Assembly: GCF_002813295.1 (NCBI RefSeq)
Contig: NZ_PHUE01000001.1
Span: 4,909,517 to 4,973,516, forward strand
From: Flavobacterium sp. 5
GTDB lineage: Bacteria; Bacteroidota; Bacteroidia; Flavobacteriales; Flavobacteriaceae
Length of the DNA: 64,000 bases
Direction: 5' to 3'
Under the pieces are notes generated by a model. The model saw only the letters and a list, made by a program, of their open reading frames with translations. It did no database searches and was not told where the DNA came from. Every line of letters begins with the position of its first letter. Position 1 is the stretch's first letter. Of this stretch, positions 34,881-43,740 are shown piece after piece. The position numbers and the translations under genes were made by a program.

Positions 34881-36398
34881 ATGAAAACATATTATAAAAC
34901 TAAATATATACAACACCTACTTACATTTTGTTTTGTTGTAATATCCTTGAATTCTTGTTCTGATTATTTGGATGAAAAACCAATAAGTCAACCCTCTAAC
35001 GTTACTTTTTGGAGAAATAGCACTGATGCTAATTCCGCAGTTGCAGGAGGTTATGCTCAATTAAGAAAGGCTTTAAACTCAGGATTGTCCTACTATGCAC
35101 ATGGAGATCTTGGAACTGATGTTTTTTCTACTGATAGAGAACTTAGGTCCGAGTTTACAGATATTATGAAATTTAAATTAGGAAAATCAGTTCCTGTAAC
35201 AGACACATGGAATCCCATGTATAAAGTAAGAGATTTTTCTATATTTTATGCTGCTATAAAACAAGCTGATCTATGCCTTAAACACATTCCAGAAATTCCA
35301 AAAGAGGAGTTTAGTGATTATGATGTACAGTATAATCAGTATATAGGGGAAGCCTATTTTATAAGAGCCTTTTCTTATTTTTATATGGCTCGTGTTTGGG
35401 GTAATGTGCCTATTGTTGATAGTTCAGATCCAGATATTGTTGACCTAAAGAATTATAAACGTGAGGATGTAGCAAAAGTATTAATCAAAGCTACTGAGGA
35501 TTGCCAATTAGCTCTTAAATATTTGTCATGGGATTATAGTACTGCGACTGATAAAGTAGTTAGAGCAAATGCTGGTGCAGCTTGGGCTTTACTCGCTCAT
35601 ATTTATGCTTGGTCTGGTAATTATCCCGCCTGTGAAATTGCTGCTGGAAATGTTATCAATAGTAATGTTTATAGCTATGTAGATCGTAATAATTATCTAG
35701 ATATTTTTAAAGGTCAGTCTGAAGAATGTATATTCGAAATTGCTCAAAATTCTGAAAATGAAGCCCAAAGTGGTAATGATCTAAGTCTTCCTCGTTTTTT
35801 ACTTAGAGGAGAGTATTTGAAAACACCTAGAGGTGTGGATACAAAAGAAACAGTTTGGCAATTTGATCTTAAAACTGTACAGCAAATTTTCTTTAATGAC
35901 CCAAAAGATTTAAGAAGAACGAAAGGTTTTGCAGAATTTTCAAGTCAATGGCCAATTCTTCTTAAATATTCCAAAATTATTTACACTAGTGAAACATCAG
36001 CATTAAGCCTTAATAATATAGTAGTTTTTCGTTTAGCTGATATTGCTTTATTACAAGCAGAAGCGCAAGCAGCACAAGGTAAATATGCTGAAGCAAGAGT
36101 AACATTAAATAGTATTCGAGTAATGGCTGGTTTAGAAAATTCAACTACAACTAATGACAAATTATTTGAAGCTATTATCGAAGAGCGCGGTAGAGAATTG
36201 TTTATGGAAGGACATCGCTTTTATGATTTAGTACGTTTGGCTCGTGAAAAAAAAGTGTATAAGTTCGGAGATTCTTCTAATAAAATATCTCCAGCTGAGT
36301 TCCTAAACGGAAAGAGTTATTGGCCAATACAACCTTCATTGTTAGAAACTAATATACTGTTTACACAAACTGAATTTTGGAAATCTCAGGCGCAATAA
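34881..36398 (+). CDS. RagB/SusD family nutrient-binding lipoprotein
   Basis: A 505-residue lipoprotein with a lipobox (SLNSC) after a short signal and the usual SusD start CSDYLDEKPIS. TPR-like helices carry the ligand platform. Family hallmarks include YIGEAYFIRAFSYFYMARVWG and VPIVDSS in the N-terminal half, and RLADIALLQAEAQAAQGK, ARVTLNSIRVMAGL and IIEERGRELFMEGHRFYDLVRL in the C-terminal half. It is a surface-exposed lid for the SusC transporter encoded just upstream. The ligand class cannot be inferred from sequence alone. The next gene starts 7 bases after its stop. Confidence 0.93.
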   Translation: MKTYYKTKYIQHLLTFCFVVISLNSCSDYLDEKPISQPSNVTFWRNSTDANSAVAGGYAQLRKALNSGLSYYAHGDLGTDVFSTDRELRSEFTDIMKFKLGKSVPVTDTWNPMYKVRDFSIFYAAIKQADLCLKHIPEIPKEEFSDYDVQYNQYIGEAYFIRAFSYFYMARVWGNVPIVDSSDPDIVDLKNYKREDVAKVLIKATEDCQLALKYLSWDYSTATDKVVRANAGAAWALLAHIYAWSGNYPACEIAAGNVINSNVYSYVDRNNYLDIFKGQSEECIFEIAQNSENEAQSGNDLSLPRFLLRGEYLKTPRGVDTKETVWQFDLKTVQQIFFNDPKDLRRTKGFAEFSSQWPILLKYSKIIYTSETSALSLNNIVVFRLADIALLQAEAQAAQGKYAEARVTLNSIRVMAGLENSTTTNDKLFEAIIEERGRELFMEGHRFYDLVRLAREKKVYKFGDSSNKISPAEFLNGKSYWPIQPSLLETNILFTQTEFWKSQAQ

Positions 36399-36405
36399 TA
36401 AGATT

Positions 36406-37095
36406 ATGATAAATAAATATATAAAAACTGCAAGTATGAATTTATTTTTAAAAAACAGCATAATAGTTTTAATCCTTTTTCTGAGCATTACAGCTTGTAC
36501 ACAGGATGACTATTTAACAGACAGCGGAGTAGCAAAGGCTGAGACAGAATTAACAGCTTATGATTACTTAAAAGCTCATAAATATCAAATGTTTGATACA
36601 CTTATTACTTTAATCGATCATTATGATTTAAAAGAGACTATTAATTCCTCTGGAACTTTCTTTGCTCCAGATGATTATAGTATAAAACGTTTTTTAGAAG
36701 CTAAAGAAAAAGCTCTGAATCCTGGTTCCCCAGGAGAAGTACCAAAGACATATACATTAGATGATTTATTAAATGACCCAACTATTACTTCACATAGTAT
36801 TTTGCAATATGTTTTTAAGGAGAAGATTTTATTGAATTCTGCAACTACTGCTGGTACAGAATATAAAACTTTGGCAGATACTTTGATTACAGTTAAGAGA
36901 ATTAAAACCGATGACAAGGTTTACTATGAGCATAGTGATACTCCAGTGTATTTTCTGTACTACTGTAAGGATGGTAAAATAAATGAAGTATGCCAAACTT
37001 CAGATATTTTAACCCAAAATGGCAATGGCACAGTACTTCATGTTCTTAATAACAGTCACGTTTTTAATCTTTTTTCAAAAGAAGTTAAAAAATAA
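36406..37095 (+). CDS. Fasciclin-like (FAS1) domain lipoprotein
   Basis: A 229-residue lipoprotein with hydrophobic signal IIVLILFLSITAC and lipobox Cys about residue 31. Starting at the second Met (36436) would give a more compact signal peptide. The body has FAS1 features: a first block LKAHKYQMFDTLITLIDHYDL, the TFFAPDDYSIKRFL block (resembling the FAS1 TVFAPTNxAF), HSILQYVFKEKIL, and a terminal block CQTSDILTQNGNGTVLHVLN that matches the second FAS1 homology region. FAS1 domains mediate adhesion or polysaccharide/protein binding. In SusCD operons such lipoproteins are thought to be accessory surface ligand-binding proteins. It is co-transcribed with susCD. Confidence 0.75.
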   Translation: MINKYIKTASMNLFLKNSIIVLILFLSITACTQDDYLTDSGVAKAETELTAYDYLKAHKYQMFDTLITLIDHYDLKETINSSGTFFAPDDYSIKRFLEAKEKALNPGSPGEVPKTYTLDDLLNDPTITSHSILQYVFKEKILLNSATTAGTEYKTLADTLITVKRIKTDDKVYYEHSDTPVYFLYYCKDGKINEVCQTSDILTQNGNGTVLHVLNNSHVFNLFSKEVKK

Positions 37096-37116
37096 TTTTT
37101 TAAAATAAAACTAATT

Positions 37117-38109
37117 ATGAGAAAAAATATAATCATATCAACGCTAATAGTAACATTACTATTAATTGTTGGAGCCTGCGAAAAACCTGAAATCGGGTAT
37201 TTAAGCGATAACATTTTTTACAATAATAGTGTCTATATGGTAGAAAGAGGAAAAACTACTTATTCTGCGCCAATAGTAGCAAATGGTTCTTCGTCTCCTC
37301 TAAATGTCGAGCTTCTTAAAGTAAAAGATTCAGTAGGAAATGATGTGACAGCAATCTTTAAAGAACCTCAGAGTATTAAGGTTTATAAACAACCTGTGAC
37401 TTATCTAGATTCTACTATGGCGCTGCTTAATTCTAGATTTAAAGATAGTATTGTGCAACCATTTAAAATAAATCCTATAGGAGGACGTATGGAATTTACT
37501 CCAGCAACAACCTTTTTGCCAGGAGGCAGCTATTCAATAGATGTAAAGGTAAGTAATTCAAAAGGAGAGAAAACTATTGAAGATGCCGCTAAAATTGTAC
37601 TAACAAATTCAAGTGGAGTTCCTTATATATTACCATTTAAAAGGGTAAGAGACTATTCTGATGGTTCTACTTTAAATAATACGGATGATGAAAATATAAC
37701 AATAGATGTAGATTTTGTTCCTGGTACACAAGAAGAAACGAAGTGTATTTATAAATTTTTAGATAAAAATGGCGTTGCTTTTAATCCAAAAGCAGGCGAA
37801 ATTACTAGATGGATGCCAACATGGCCTTCTATAGATGATTGGGATCCTTATTTTACTCCTGTATTAACAGATACATCTATTGAGCATCAAATGCCTGGTT
37901 TAATTGGATTTACATTTCCATATTTTAATGTTGTAGTTGTCAAAGGTCAGTCTTGGGATCAGGGTGGTGATGCGCTTTGTTATTTAAATATTCCAAAAGG
38001 TCATCTTAATGAATATAATGTAAATATACAGGTCGCTTTTGCATTTCGTATTTATGCACAAGGAACATTTAATATAACGGTGCATTTACATAAACTTACT
38101 AGAAAATAA
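37117..38109 (+). CDS. SusCD-operon lipoprotein, probably DUF5007 family
   Basis: A 330-residue lipoprotein (signal ending LLLIVGAC, then EKPEIGYLSDNIFYNN). The N-terminal part has an Ig/cadherin-like pattern (YMVERGKTTYSAPIVANGSSSPLNVELL, then GGRMEFTPATTFLPGGSYSIDVKVSN). The C-terminal part is a distinct beta-rich domain with many aromatic residues (RWMPTWPSIDDWDPYF and KGQSWDQGG), suggestive of ligand binding. I believe this is the DUF5007 type found beside fasciclin-like proteins in SusCD operons, from memory of the family only. Role unknown, probably a surface glycan- or peptide-binding accessory. Confidence 0.6.
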   Translation: MRKNIIISTLIVTLLLIVGACEKPEIGYLSDNIFYNNSVYMVERGKTTYSAPIVANGSSSPLNVELLKVKDSVGNDVTAIFKEPQSIKVYKQPVTYLDSTMALLNSRFKDSIVQPFKINPIGGRMEFTPATTFLPGGSYSIDVKVSNSKGEKTIEDAAKIVLTNSSGVPYILPFKRVRDYSDGSTLNNTDDENITIDVDFVPGTQEETKCIYKFLDKNGVAFNPKAGEITRWMPTWPSIDDWDPYFTPVLTDTSIEHQMPGLIGFTFPYFNVVVVKGQSWDQGGDALCYLNIPKGHLNEYNVNIQVAFAFRIYAQGTFNITVHLHKLTRK

Positions 38110-38125
38110 TTTAAATACATTTAAG

Positions 38126-39418
38126 ATGAATAAATTAATTTTATATACTTACCTCCTACTAGGATGCTTATTTGTATCCTGTAACGACTCGATAGACGAA
38201 ACTGTAAATGAAAGGACTAGTTTTAATCTCGATTTGTATTTTGAAACGTATGGTTTTCAAAAGGCAGAAATGTCAACAACAGAAGATGAGTTTAGCTATA
38301 TTTTAAAAATAAAAAATAAAGATGCAGCACCTTTAGATGTAACTTTAAAAGTTGATGAACAAATTCTGAATGATTACAATAGCGTTCAGAAAACGGATTA
38401 TAAAATACTACCAGCAAGTTATTATACGCTAACAGAATCATTAAAACTTAATGCAATAGAAACTAGTACACCTATAGTTTTTAATATTCAAAAAATTGTA
38501 GATGAGTTAGGTTTAGAAGCTTCTGCAAATTATGTGGTTCCAATAAAACTACAATCAAATACTGCGGATTCTAATAATGACAGCATTGGTAGTCAAGCAA
38601 TAGTGCATGTTGCTATAGCAGATCCAACACTCTTTTTTGACGATAAAGTGGTAAAGCTTGTCGTTGACGATACCGTAGCAAAACCAATTTTAAAAGTGTA
38701 TGCTAAATATAATTTTAATAACATTGATGTTTCTAAATTCACAGTTCAAGCAAATCCAGATAAAGTTGCGACTTATAATGCTGCTAATAATACCAATTAT
38801 TTGAGTTTTCCAGCAGGTAGTTATAGCTTTAAATCCATCGAAGTTGATAAAAGTAAGCATCAATTAACAATAAGCTATGAACTAGATTCAAAATTACTAG
38901 ATACCGAAGGTATTAATTCTTACCTGTTGCCTTTAGATTTTGTTTCAGCTGAATATATTATACAGCCAGATACAACCATTAATTTAGATGTTAGCTTTAA
39001 ATCTACAAAACCAGTATATGAAGGCGTTTTCGATTTAACTACAAATCAACCACCAACAAATGACTATTTTGGTTATCAAGTAACTATTGATTTATCTCAA
39101 GCAGCTAAACTTTTGAAAACTACAGAAGACGAATTAAAAATAAGAAGCAATATTGTTTTTTATGCTATCAATAACGATGATAGAACTTTTATGAAAGATT
39201 ATACAGCTAATCCTCCAGGTTTTTGGTTTAGTAAAAATGGTAATGCTGAGGGTTATAATGATAATTCATTAATGTATGTAGAGTATGACAATGATGGCAT
39301 ACTTAATATTGGTCAATTCCCAGATGCAACAGTATCAGGAGATAAATATACGGTCTCAATGGCTTTGGTCTATAATGGATTAATGGTACGATATAATATA
39401 CATTTAAATATAAATTAA
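38126..39418 (+). CDS. DUF1735 (BT_3987-like N-terminal) domain lipoprotein
   Basis: A 430-residue lipoprotein (lipobox LFVSC). Two related beta-sandwich segments show the DUF1735 pattern: LKIKNKDAAPLDVTLKVDEQILNDYNSVQKTDYKILPASYYTL, and again QANPDKVATYNAANNTNYLSFPAGSYSF. The shared core has an N-Y/A-T start, a central YxxLPxxxY and a valine-rich strand. The C-terminal third is a separate beta domain. Proteins of this type are encoded in SusCD operons and are thought to be surface substrate-binding lipoproteins. This is the last gene of the operon, 16 bases after the previous gene and just before a terminator. Confidence 0.75.
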   Translation: MNKLILYTYLLLGCLFVSCNDSIDETVNERTSFNLDLYFETYGFQKAEMSTTEDEFSYILKIKNKDAAPLDVTLKVDEQILNDYNSVQKTDYKILPASYYTLTESLKLNAIETSTPIVFNIQKIVDELGLEASANYVVPIKLQSNTADSNNDSIGSQAIVHVAIADPTLFFDDKVVKLVVDDTVAKPILKVYAKYNFNNIDVSKFTVQANPDKVATYNAANNTNYLSFPAGSYSFKSIEVDKSKHQLTISYELDSKLLDTEGINSYLLPLDFVSAEYIIQPDTTINLDVSFKSTKPVYEGVFDLTTNQPPTNDYFGYQVTIDLSQAAKLLKTTEDELKIRSNIVFYAINNDDRTFMKDYTANPPGFWFSKNGNAEGYNDNSLMYVEYDNDGILNIGQFPDATVSGDKYTVSMALVYNGLMVRYNIHLNIN

Positions 39419-39438
39419 GATTTTTAGAGACTAATTAT

Positions 39439-39479
39439 AAAAAAGACTGCATGTGTTCAAACACTTTGCAGTCTTTTTT
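39439..39479 (+). terminator. Terminator of the first SusCD operon
   Basis: A perfect 13-base inverted repeat (AAAAAAGACTGCA / TGCAGTCTTTTTT) with a 15-base loop and a T tail, 20 bases after the last stop codon of the operon. Confidence 0.9.
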
Positions 39480-39519
39480 GGTTTTAAAAGGCATCAGATA
39501 TCAATTTATTTCCAAATCA

Positions 39520-39554
39520 AAAAACCTCCAAAATCAATGAATTTGGAGGTTTTT
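39520..39554 (-). terminator. Terminator of maeB
   Basis: An inverted repeat AAAAACCTCCAAA / TTTGGAGGTTTTT with a 9-base loop. On the minus strand it ends in a T run and lies about 40 bases beyond the maeB stop codon. The flanking A/T runs may make it work in both directions. Confidence 0.85.
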
Positions 39555-39593
39555 AAAATTAGACCTAATCTTTTATTAATAGAGAACTAAGCA

Positions 39594-41873
39594 TTAGCTT
39601 TTACTTTTTTCACGCTCTTGAGCATCAATTACAGCTACAGCAGTCATATTTACAATTTCATTTACGCTTGCTCCTAATTGAAGAATATGAATAGCTTCGC
39701 TTAATCCCATCATGATTGGACCAATAGATTCAGACTTATTCAGTTCCTTCAATAATTTATAAGTAATATTAGCTGATTCTAAATTTGGAAAAATAAGCGT
39801 ATTCACTTTTTTACCTGCTAATTTGGAAAAAGGAAAAGTCTTTTGCAATAATTCTGTATTTAAAGCAAAATCTGTTTGAATATCTCCATCTACTAATAAA
39901 TCTGGATTCTTTTCATGCAAAATATTTACTGCTTTTCTAACTTTTGCAGCGTTAGGATGCGTTGATGAACCAAAATTAGAATAAGAAAGCATCGCAATAA
40001 CAGAATCAAAACCAAAAGAGCTAGCTACGTTTGCAGTCATTTGAGCAATGTCTGCCAATTCATCTGCTGTTGGTTCAATATTAATTGCTGTATCAGCCAA
40101 AAACATTGGACCTCGCTCTGTTGTCAAAATATTAACTGTTGCAACCTTTTTTACATCCTGAGCTTTTCCGACAACTTCAAAAATTGGTTTTACAACCGTT
40201 GGGTAGGATCTTGAGTAACCTGAAATCATACCATCAGCATCCCCTTCAAGAACCATCATCGCACCAAAATAATTTCGTTCTCGCATTTTTGACTGAGAAC
40301 TATATAAAGTAGCTCCACTTCTTTTTCTATTATTCCAATATTTCTGAGCATATTGATCTCTTTTTTCTTTAGATTCTGCATCTTTAGAATCAATAATAAC
40401 AATATCTGCATTAAAGTCTAACTCCTTTTTAAACCCTAAAATAGTCTCTTTGTTACCTAATAAAATTGGCTCAGCAATTCCTTCTTCATAAACAATTTGA
40501 GCTGCTTTCAAAACATCCAAATGATCTGCCTCTGCAAAAACAATCTTCTTAGGATTTATTTTTGCCCTATTATGTAGCATTCGAACCACTTTATTATCAT
40601 TACCAGAACGCAACAACAATTCTTCTTTATAATTGTCCCAATTTTCAATCTTAATTCGAGCAACCCCACTATCGATAGCTGCTTTGGCAATAGCAGGAGG
40701 AATTGAATAAATTAATCTAGGATCAAAAGGTTTAGGTATAATGTAATCTTTACCAAAAGCTAGACGAGTTTCACCATAAGTAATATTTACTTGTTCAGGA
40801 ACAGATTCTTTTGCTAATTCAGCTAAGGCTTTTACCGCAGCCATTTTCATTTCCTCGTTAATTTTTGTTGCTCTAACATCTAATGCTCCCCTAAAAATAT
40901 ATGGAAATCCCAAAACATTATTTACTTGGTTAGGATGATCAGAACGTCCTGTTGCCATAATGATGTCTTTTCTAGTTTGTACTGCCAATTCATAGGCAAT
41001 CTCTGGGTCTGGATTGGCCATTGCAAAAACAATAGGATCTTTTGCCATAGTCAATAACATCGCTGGATTAACCACATCAGCAATAGATAATCCGATAAAA
41101 ACATCGGCATTGACCATAGCTTCTTCTAAAGTATCTATTTTTCTATCCGAAGCAAATTCTAATTTTTCAATTGATAAATTTTCTCTATCACTTCTGATTA
41201 CTCCTTTACTATCTAACATCACAATATTTTCGGCACGTGCTCCAAAAGCTTTATAGAGTTTGGTACAAGAAACAGCGGCAGCTCCTGCCCCACTAACAAC
41301 AATGCGAACTTCTTCTATTTTTTTATCTATTATTTCTAAAGCATTTAGTAAAGCTGCAGCCGAAATAATCGCAGTACCATGCTGATCATCGTGCATCACC
41401 GGAATATCCAACTCTTCTTTAAGTCTTCTTTCTATTTCAAAAGCCTCAGGTGCTTTTATATCTTCTAGATTAATACCACCAAAAGTTGGCGACATTATTT
41501 TCACCGTTTCTATGAATTTATCTACATCTTTAGTATCCAATTCAATATCAATACTATCAATATCAGCAAAAATTTTAAACAATAATGCTTTTCCTTCCAT
41601 AACTGGTTTAGAAGCTTCTGGGCCGATATCTCCCAATCCTAAAACAGCAGTTCCGTTAGAAATTACAGCTACTAAATTTCCCTTGGCGGTATATTTGTAA
41701 ACGTTATTTACATCCTTAGCAATTTCTAAACAAGGCTCAGCTACTCCCGGAGAATAGGCTAGCCCTAAATCACGTTGTGTAGCATAAGGTTTTGTAGGCA
41801 CAATTTTAATTTTACCTGGTTGAGGTTTTTCATGATACTGTAGGGCTTCTTTCTTAAATTTATCTTTACTCAT
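39594..41873 (-). CDS. maeB: NADP-dependent malic enzyme with C-terminal phosphotransacetylase-like domain (MaeB)
   Basis: A 759-residue fusion typical of MaeB. Residues 1-430 are the malic enzyme: YSPGVAEPCLEI, the catalytic GNLVAVISNGTAVLGLGDIG, metal-binding VMHDDQHGTAI and Rossmann VVSGAGAAAVS. The C-terminal 330 residues resemble phosphate acetyltransferase (KIVFAEADHLDVLKAAQ and GMISGYSRSYPTVVKP), which in MaeB is regulatory, binding acetyl-CoA and related effectors rather than being catalytic. It decarboxylates malate to pyruvate with NADP reduction. It is monocistronic between terminators, with its own promoter at 41954-41983. If the neighbouring hydroxyproline pathway feeds 2-oxoglutarate into the TCA cycle, malic enzyme would help withdraw malate, but adjacency may be chance. 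Confidence 0.95.
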   Translation of the reverse strand: MSKDKFKKEALQYHEKPQPGKIKIVPTKPYATQRDLGLAYSPGVAEPCLEIAKDVNNVYKYTAKGNLVAVISNGTAVLGLGDIGPEASKPVMEGKALLFKIFADIDSIDIELDTKDVDKFIETVKIMSPTFGGINLEDIKAPEAFEIERRLKEELDIPVMHDDQHGTAIISAAALLNALEIIDKKIEEVRIVVSGAGAAAVSCTKLYKAFGARAENIVMLDSKGVIRSDRENLSIEKLEFASDRKIDTLEEAMVNADVFIGLSIADVVNPAMLLTMAKDPIVFAMANPDPEIAYELAVQTRKDIIMATGRSDHPNQVNNVLGFPYIFRGALDVRATKINEEMKMAAVKALAELAKESVPEQVNITYGETRLAFGKDYIIPKPFDPRLIYSIPPAIAKAAIDSGVARIKIENWDNYKEELLLRSGNDNKVVRMLHNRAKINPKKIVFAEADHLDVLKAAQIVYEEGIAEPILLGNKETILGFKKELDFNADIVIIDSKDAESKEKRDQYAQKYWNNRKRSGATLYSSQSKMRERNYFGAMMVLEGDADGMISGYSRSYPTVVKPIFEVVGKAQDVKKVATVNILTTERGPMFLADTAINIEPTADELADIAQMTANVASSFGFDSVIAMLSYSNFGSSTHPNAAKVRKAVNILHEKNPDLLVDGDIQTDFALNTELLQKTFPFSKLAGKKVNTLIFPNLESANITYKLLKELNKSESIGPIMMGLSEAIHILQLGASVNEIVNMTAVAVIDAQEREKSKS

Positions 41874-41953
41874 AATATCTTAAATCATTAAAACCTACTA
41901 AAAAACAGTAGTTTTTTTATATTAAATTTATTCATTTCATTAACACAATCTAT

Positions 41954-41983
41954 CAATTCTAAAATTAATTTACATTGTAACAA
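41954..41983 (-). promoter_or_regulatory. Bacteroidota-type promoter for maeB
   Basis: On the minus strand TTG (41983-41981) is followed by a spacer of exactly 19 bases and TAGAATTG (41961-41954), one mismatch from TAnnTTTG. It would give a leader of about 75 bases before the maeB start at 41873. Confidence 0.55.
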
Positions 41984-42061
41984 AAGTCATTTCTTTTGTC
42001 TTTTTTATATTTCAGTGGAAATTATATCGAAAATTTCATCTATCATTCTAGTAATTATTTT

Positions 42062-42090
42062 AAAAAAAAGGAGGTAAATAAATTACCTCC
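42062..42090 (-). terminator. Terminator of the second SusCD operon
   Basis: GGAGGTAA (42070-42077) and TTACCTCC (42083-42090) form a hairpin. On the minus strand it is followed by eight T residues, and it lies about 30 bases beyond the SusD stop codon at 42119. Confidence 0.85.
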
Positions 42091-42118
42091 TAATAAAACT
42101 AAAACTAACTCAAAATTA

Positions 42119-43729
42119 TTATTGTATGTAACCTGGATTTTGTTTCAAATTACTATTTCTCTCCAATTGAACCTTTGGTATTGGAAGAATCTTTCTAAAA
42201 GCACCAGCAGGATTAGCTTTGTTTGAAAACCAAGATTTTGTTGAAAATACTCCAAATCGTATTAAATCTTGTTTTCTATGCGCTTCTCCGACAAATTCCC
42301 AAGCTAGTTCATCTAAGAAACCTCCATACTGAATATCTGCTCCTCCTTCATAATCTGTAATTACTCCAGAATCATAAGTTCCGTATTTATAAACACTACC
42401 ACCTAAAAGTTTAGCTCCTGTAACAGTTGCTTTAGCTGGATTGGTGTTTTTAAAATCTCTTTGTCTGATTTCTGTTACAATTGCTGCTGCCCCATTAGCA
42501 TCTCCAGTTCTTAACAAACATTCTGCTTTAATCATCATGGCATCAGTTAATCTATAAAATGGAACATCATTACTTGTTTGTCCAATTTCACCAGTACCAA
42601 TTTCATATTTAACCATTCTATATCCTTCATTAGGTTCGCAACCATTTACATTAGTCAAATAATTAATATATTCAAATTGTTGCCCATTTTCTAACATTAT
42701 TGGTTCTCCTTTACTATCAAACTGTTTTCCTCCTAACCAAGAATCTTTTAATCGTTGATCATCTGGATCATAAGTATCTATAAATTGAGGTATTCCACCA
42801 GTTCCGTTCCAAGGTCCTCCAGCCAAATCATAAGTTCTCTGACTTTCGGCTGCTAATGTTTTGAATGGCCAATAATTTCCACCGGCTTTAATTTGATCAA
42901 AAGGAATAGAAAATATTTCTTCCGGTGAACTTTCATTTTTTATTTTAAAATTGTCCAAATAATTACTTGTCAAACTAAATTTACCGCTATTAATAACCTC
43001 ATTAACCTCAGCCAAGGCTTCGTTCCATTTTGGTGTTCCTATATACACTTCTGCATTTAAATATAATTTTGCTAAAGTCATTTTAACAGCCCACTTTGTA
43101 ATTTTCCCATAAGTGGCACTATTATTTTCTTCACTTAAATAAGGTAAAGCTCCTTTTAATTCACTTTCTACAAAATCATATACTTCTTTTCCTGTATTCT
43201 GTGTTGGCAAATATCCTTTTGGGAAATCATATTTGGTTACTATAGGAACATTTCTAAAATTATCTAATAATAAATAATAATAAATAGCTCTTAGTGCTCT
43301 CAATTCTTGAAAAATGGTTTCTTTATTCTCAATACCTGGTATTTGTTCTATTTGAAAAATTGCTTTATTAACACTATTTACACCATTATATAAATAAATC
43401 CAATTTCCATCCGCATGAGGAAGCGGAGCCTCATAAGTGTGTTGATGCATTGTGATGTAATAATCTCCCCATCCAATACCATTTCGTTGTGGTGTTACCA
43501 TTAAATCTGATGATTCTTCATACAAGCAAAATGCTGCATCCCAACCCCAATAAACATCTCTAAATGAGGTATAAGCTGGTGCTATAAGACTAGTCAAATC
43601 TTCTGCTGTAAATTTAGTATTCTCTGCAAGGACTTTATCATAAACATTCTCGTCCAAATTTGTACATCCTGCTCCTAAAAATAGTAAGCTCGAAGCAAGT
43701 ATTTTATATACTATGTTTTTATTTTTCAT
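42119..43729 (-). CDS. RagB/SusD family nutrient-binding lipoprotein
   Basis: A 536-residue lipoprotein with lipobox LFLGAGC followed by TNLDENVYDKVL, the SusD start pattern. Hallmarks include QELRALRAIYYYLLLDNFRNVPIVTKY, AVKMTLAKLYLNAEVY, YRLTDAMMIKAECLLRTG and the C-terminal FLDELAWEFVGEAHRKQDLIRFGVF. It should form a surface lid on the SusC protein encoded 11 bases upstream. The ligand is unknown from sequence. Its position at the end of a run of GH127, peptidase and hydroxyproline genes points to a glycopeptide ligand (inference). Confidence 0.93.
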   Translation of the reverse strand: MKNKNIVYKILASSLLFLGAGCTNLDENVYDKVLAENTKFTAEDLTSLIAPAYTSFRDVYWGWDAAFCLYEESSDLMVTPQRNGIGWGDYYITMHQHTYEAPLPHADGNWIYLYNGVNSVNKAIFQIEQIPGIENKETIFQELRALRAIYYYLLLDNFRNVPIVTKYDFPKGYLPTQNTGKEVYDFVESELKGALPYLSEENNSATYGKITKWAVKMTLAKLYLNAEVYIGTPKWNEALAEVNEVINSGKFSLTSNYLDNFKIKNESSPEEIFSIPFDQIKAGGNYWPFKTLAAESQRTYDLAGGPWNGTGGIPQFIDTYDPDDQRLKDSWLGGKQFDSKGEPIMLENGQQFEYINYLTNVNGCEPNEGYRMVKYEIGTGEIGQTSNDVPFYRLTDAMMIKAECLLRTGDANGAAAIVTEIRQRDFKNTNPAKATVTGAKLLGGSVYKYGTYDSGVITDYEGGADIQYGGFLDELAWEFVGEAHRKQDLIRFGVFSTKSWFSNKANPAGAFRKILPIPKVQLERNSNLKQNPGYIQ

Positions 43730-43740
43730 TTTGATTTAAT

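Noticed and set aside
41996..42226. 76-codon plus-strand frame overlapping the SusD 3' end
   Set aside because: It overlaps the terminator and the antisense of susD, and its low-complexity composition does not look like protein.
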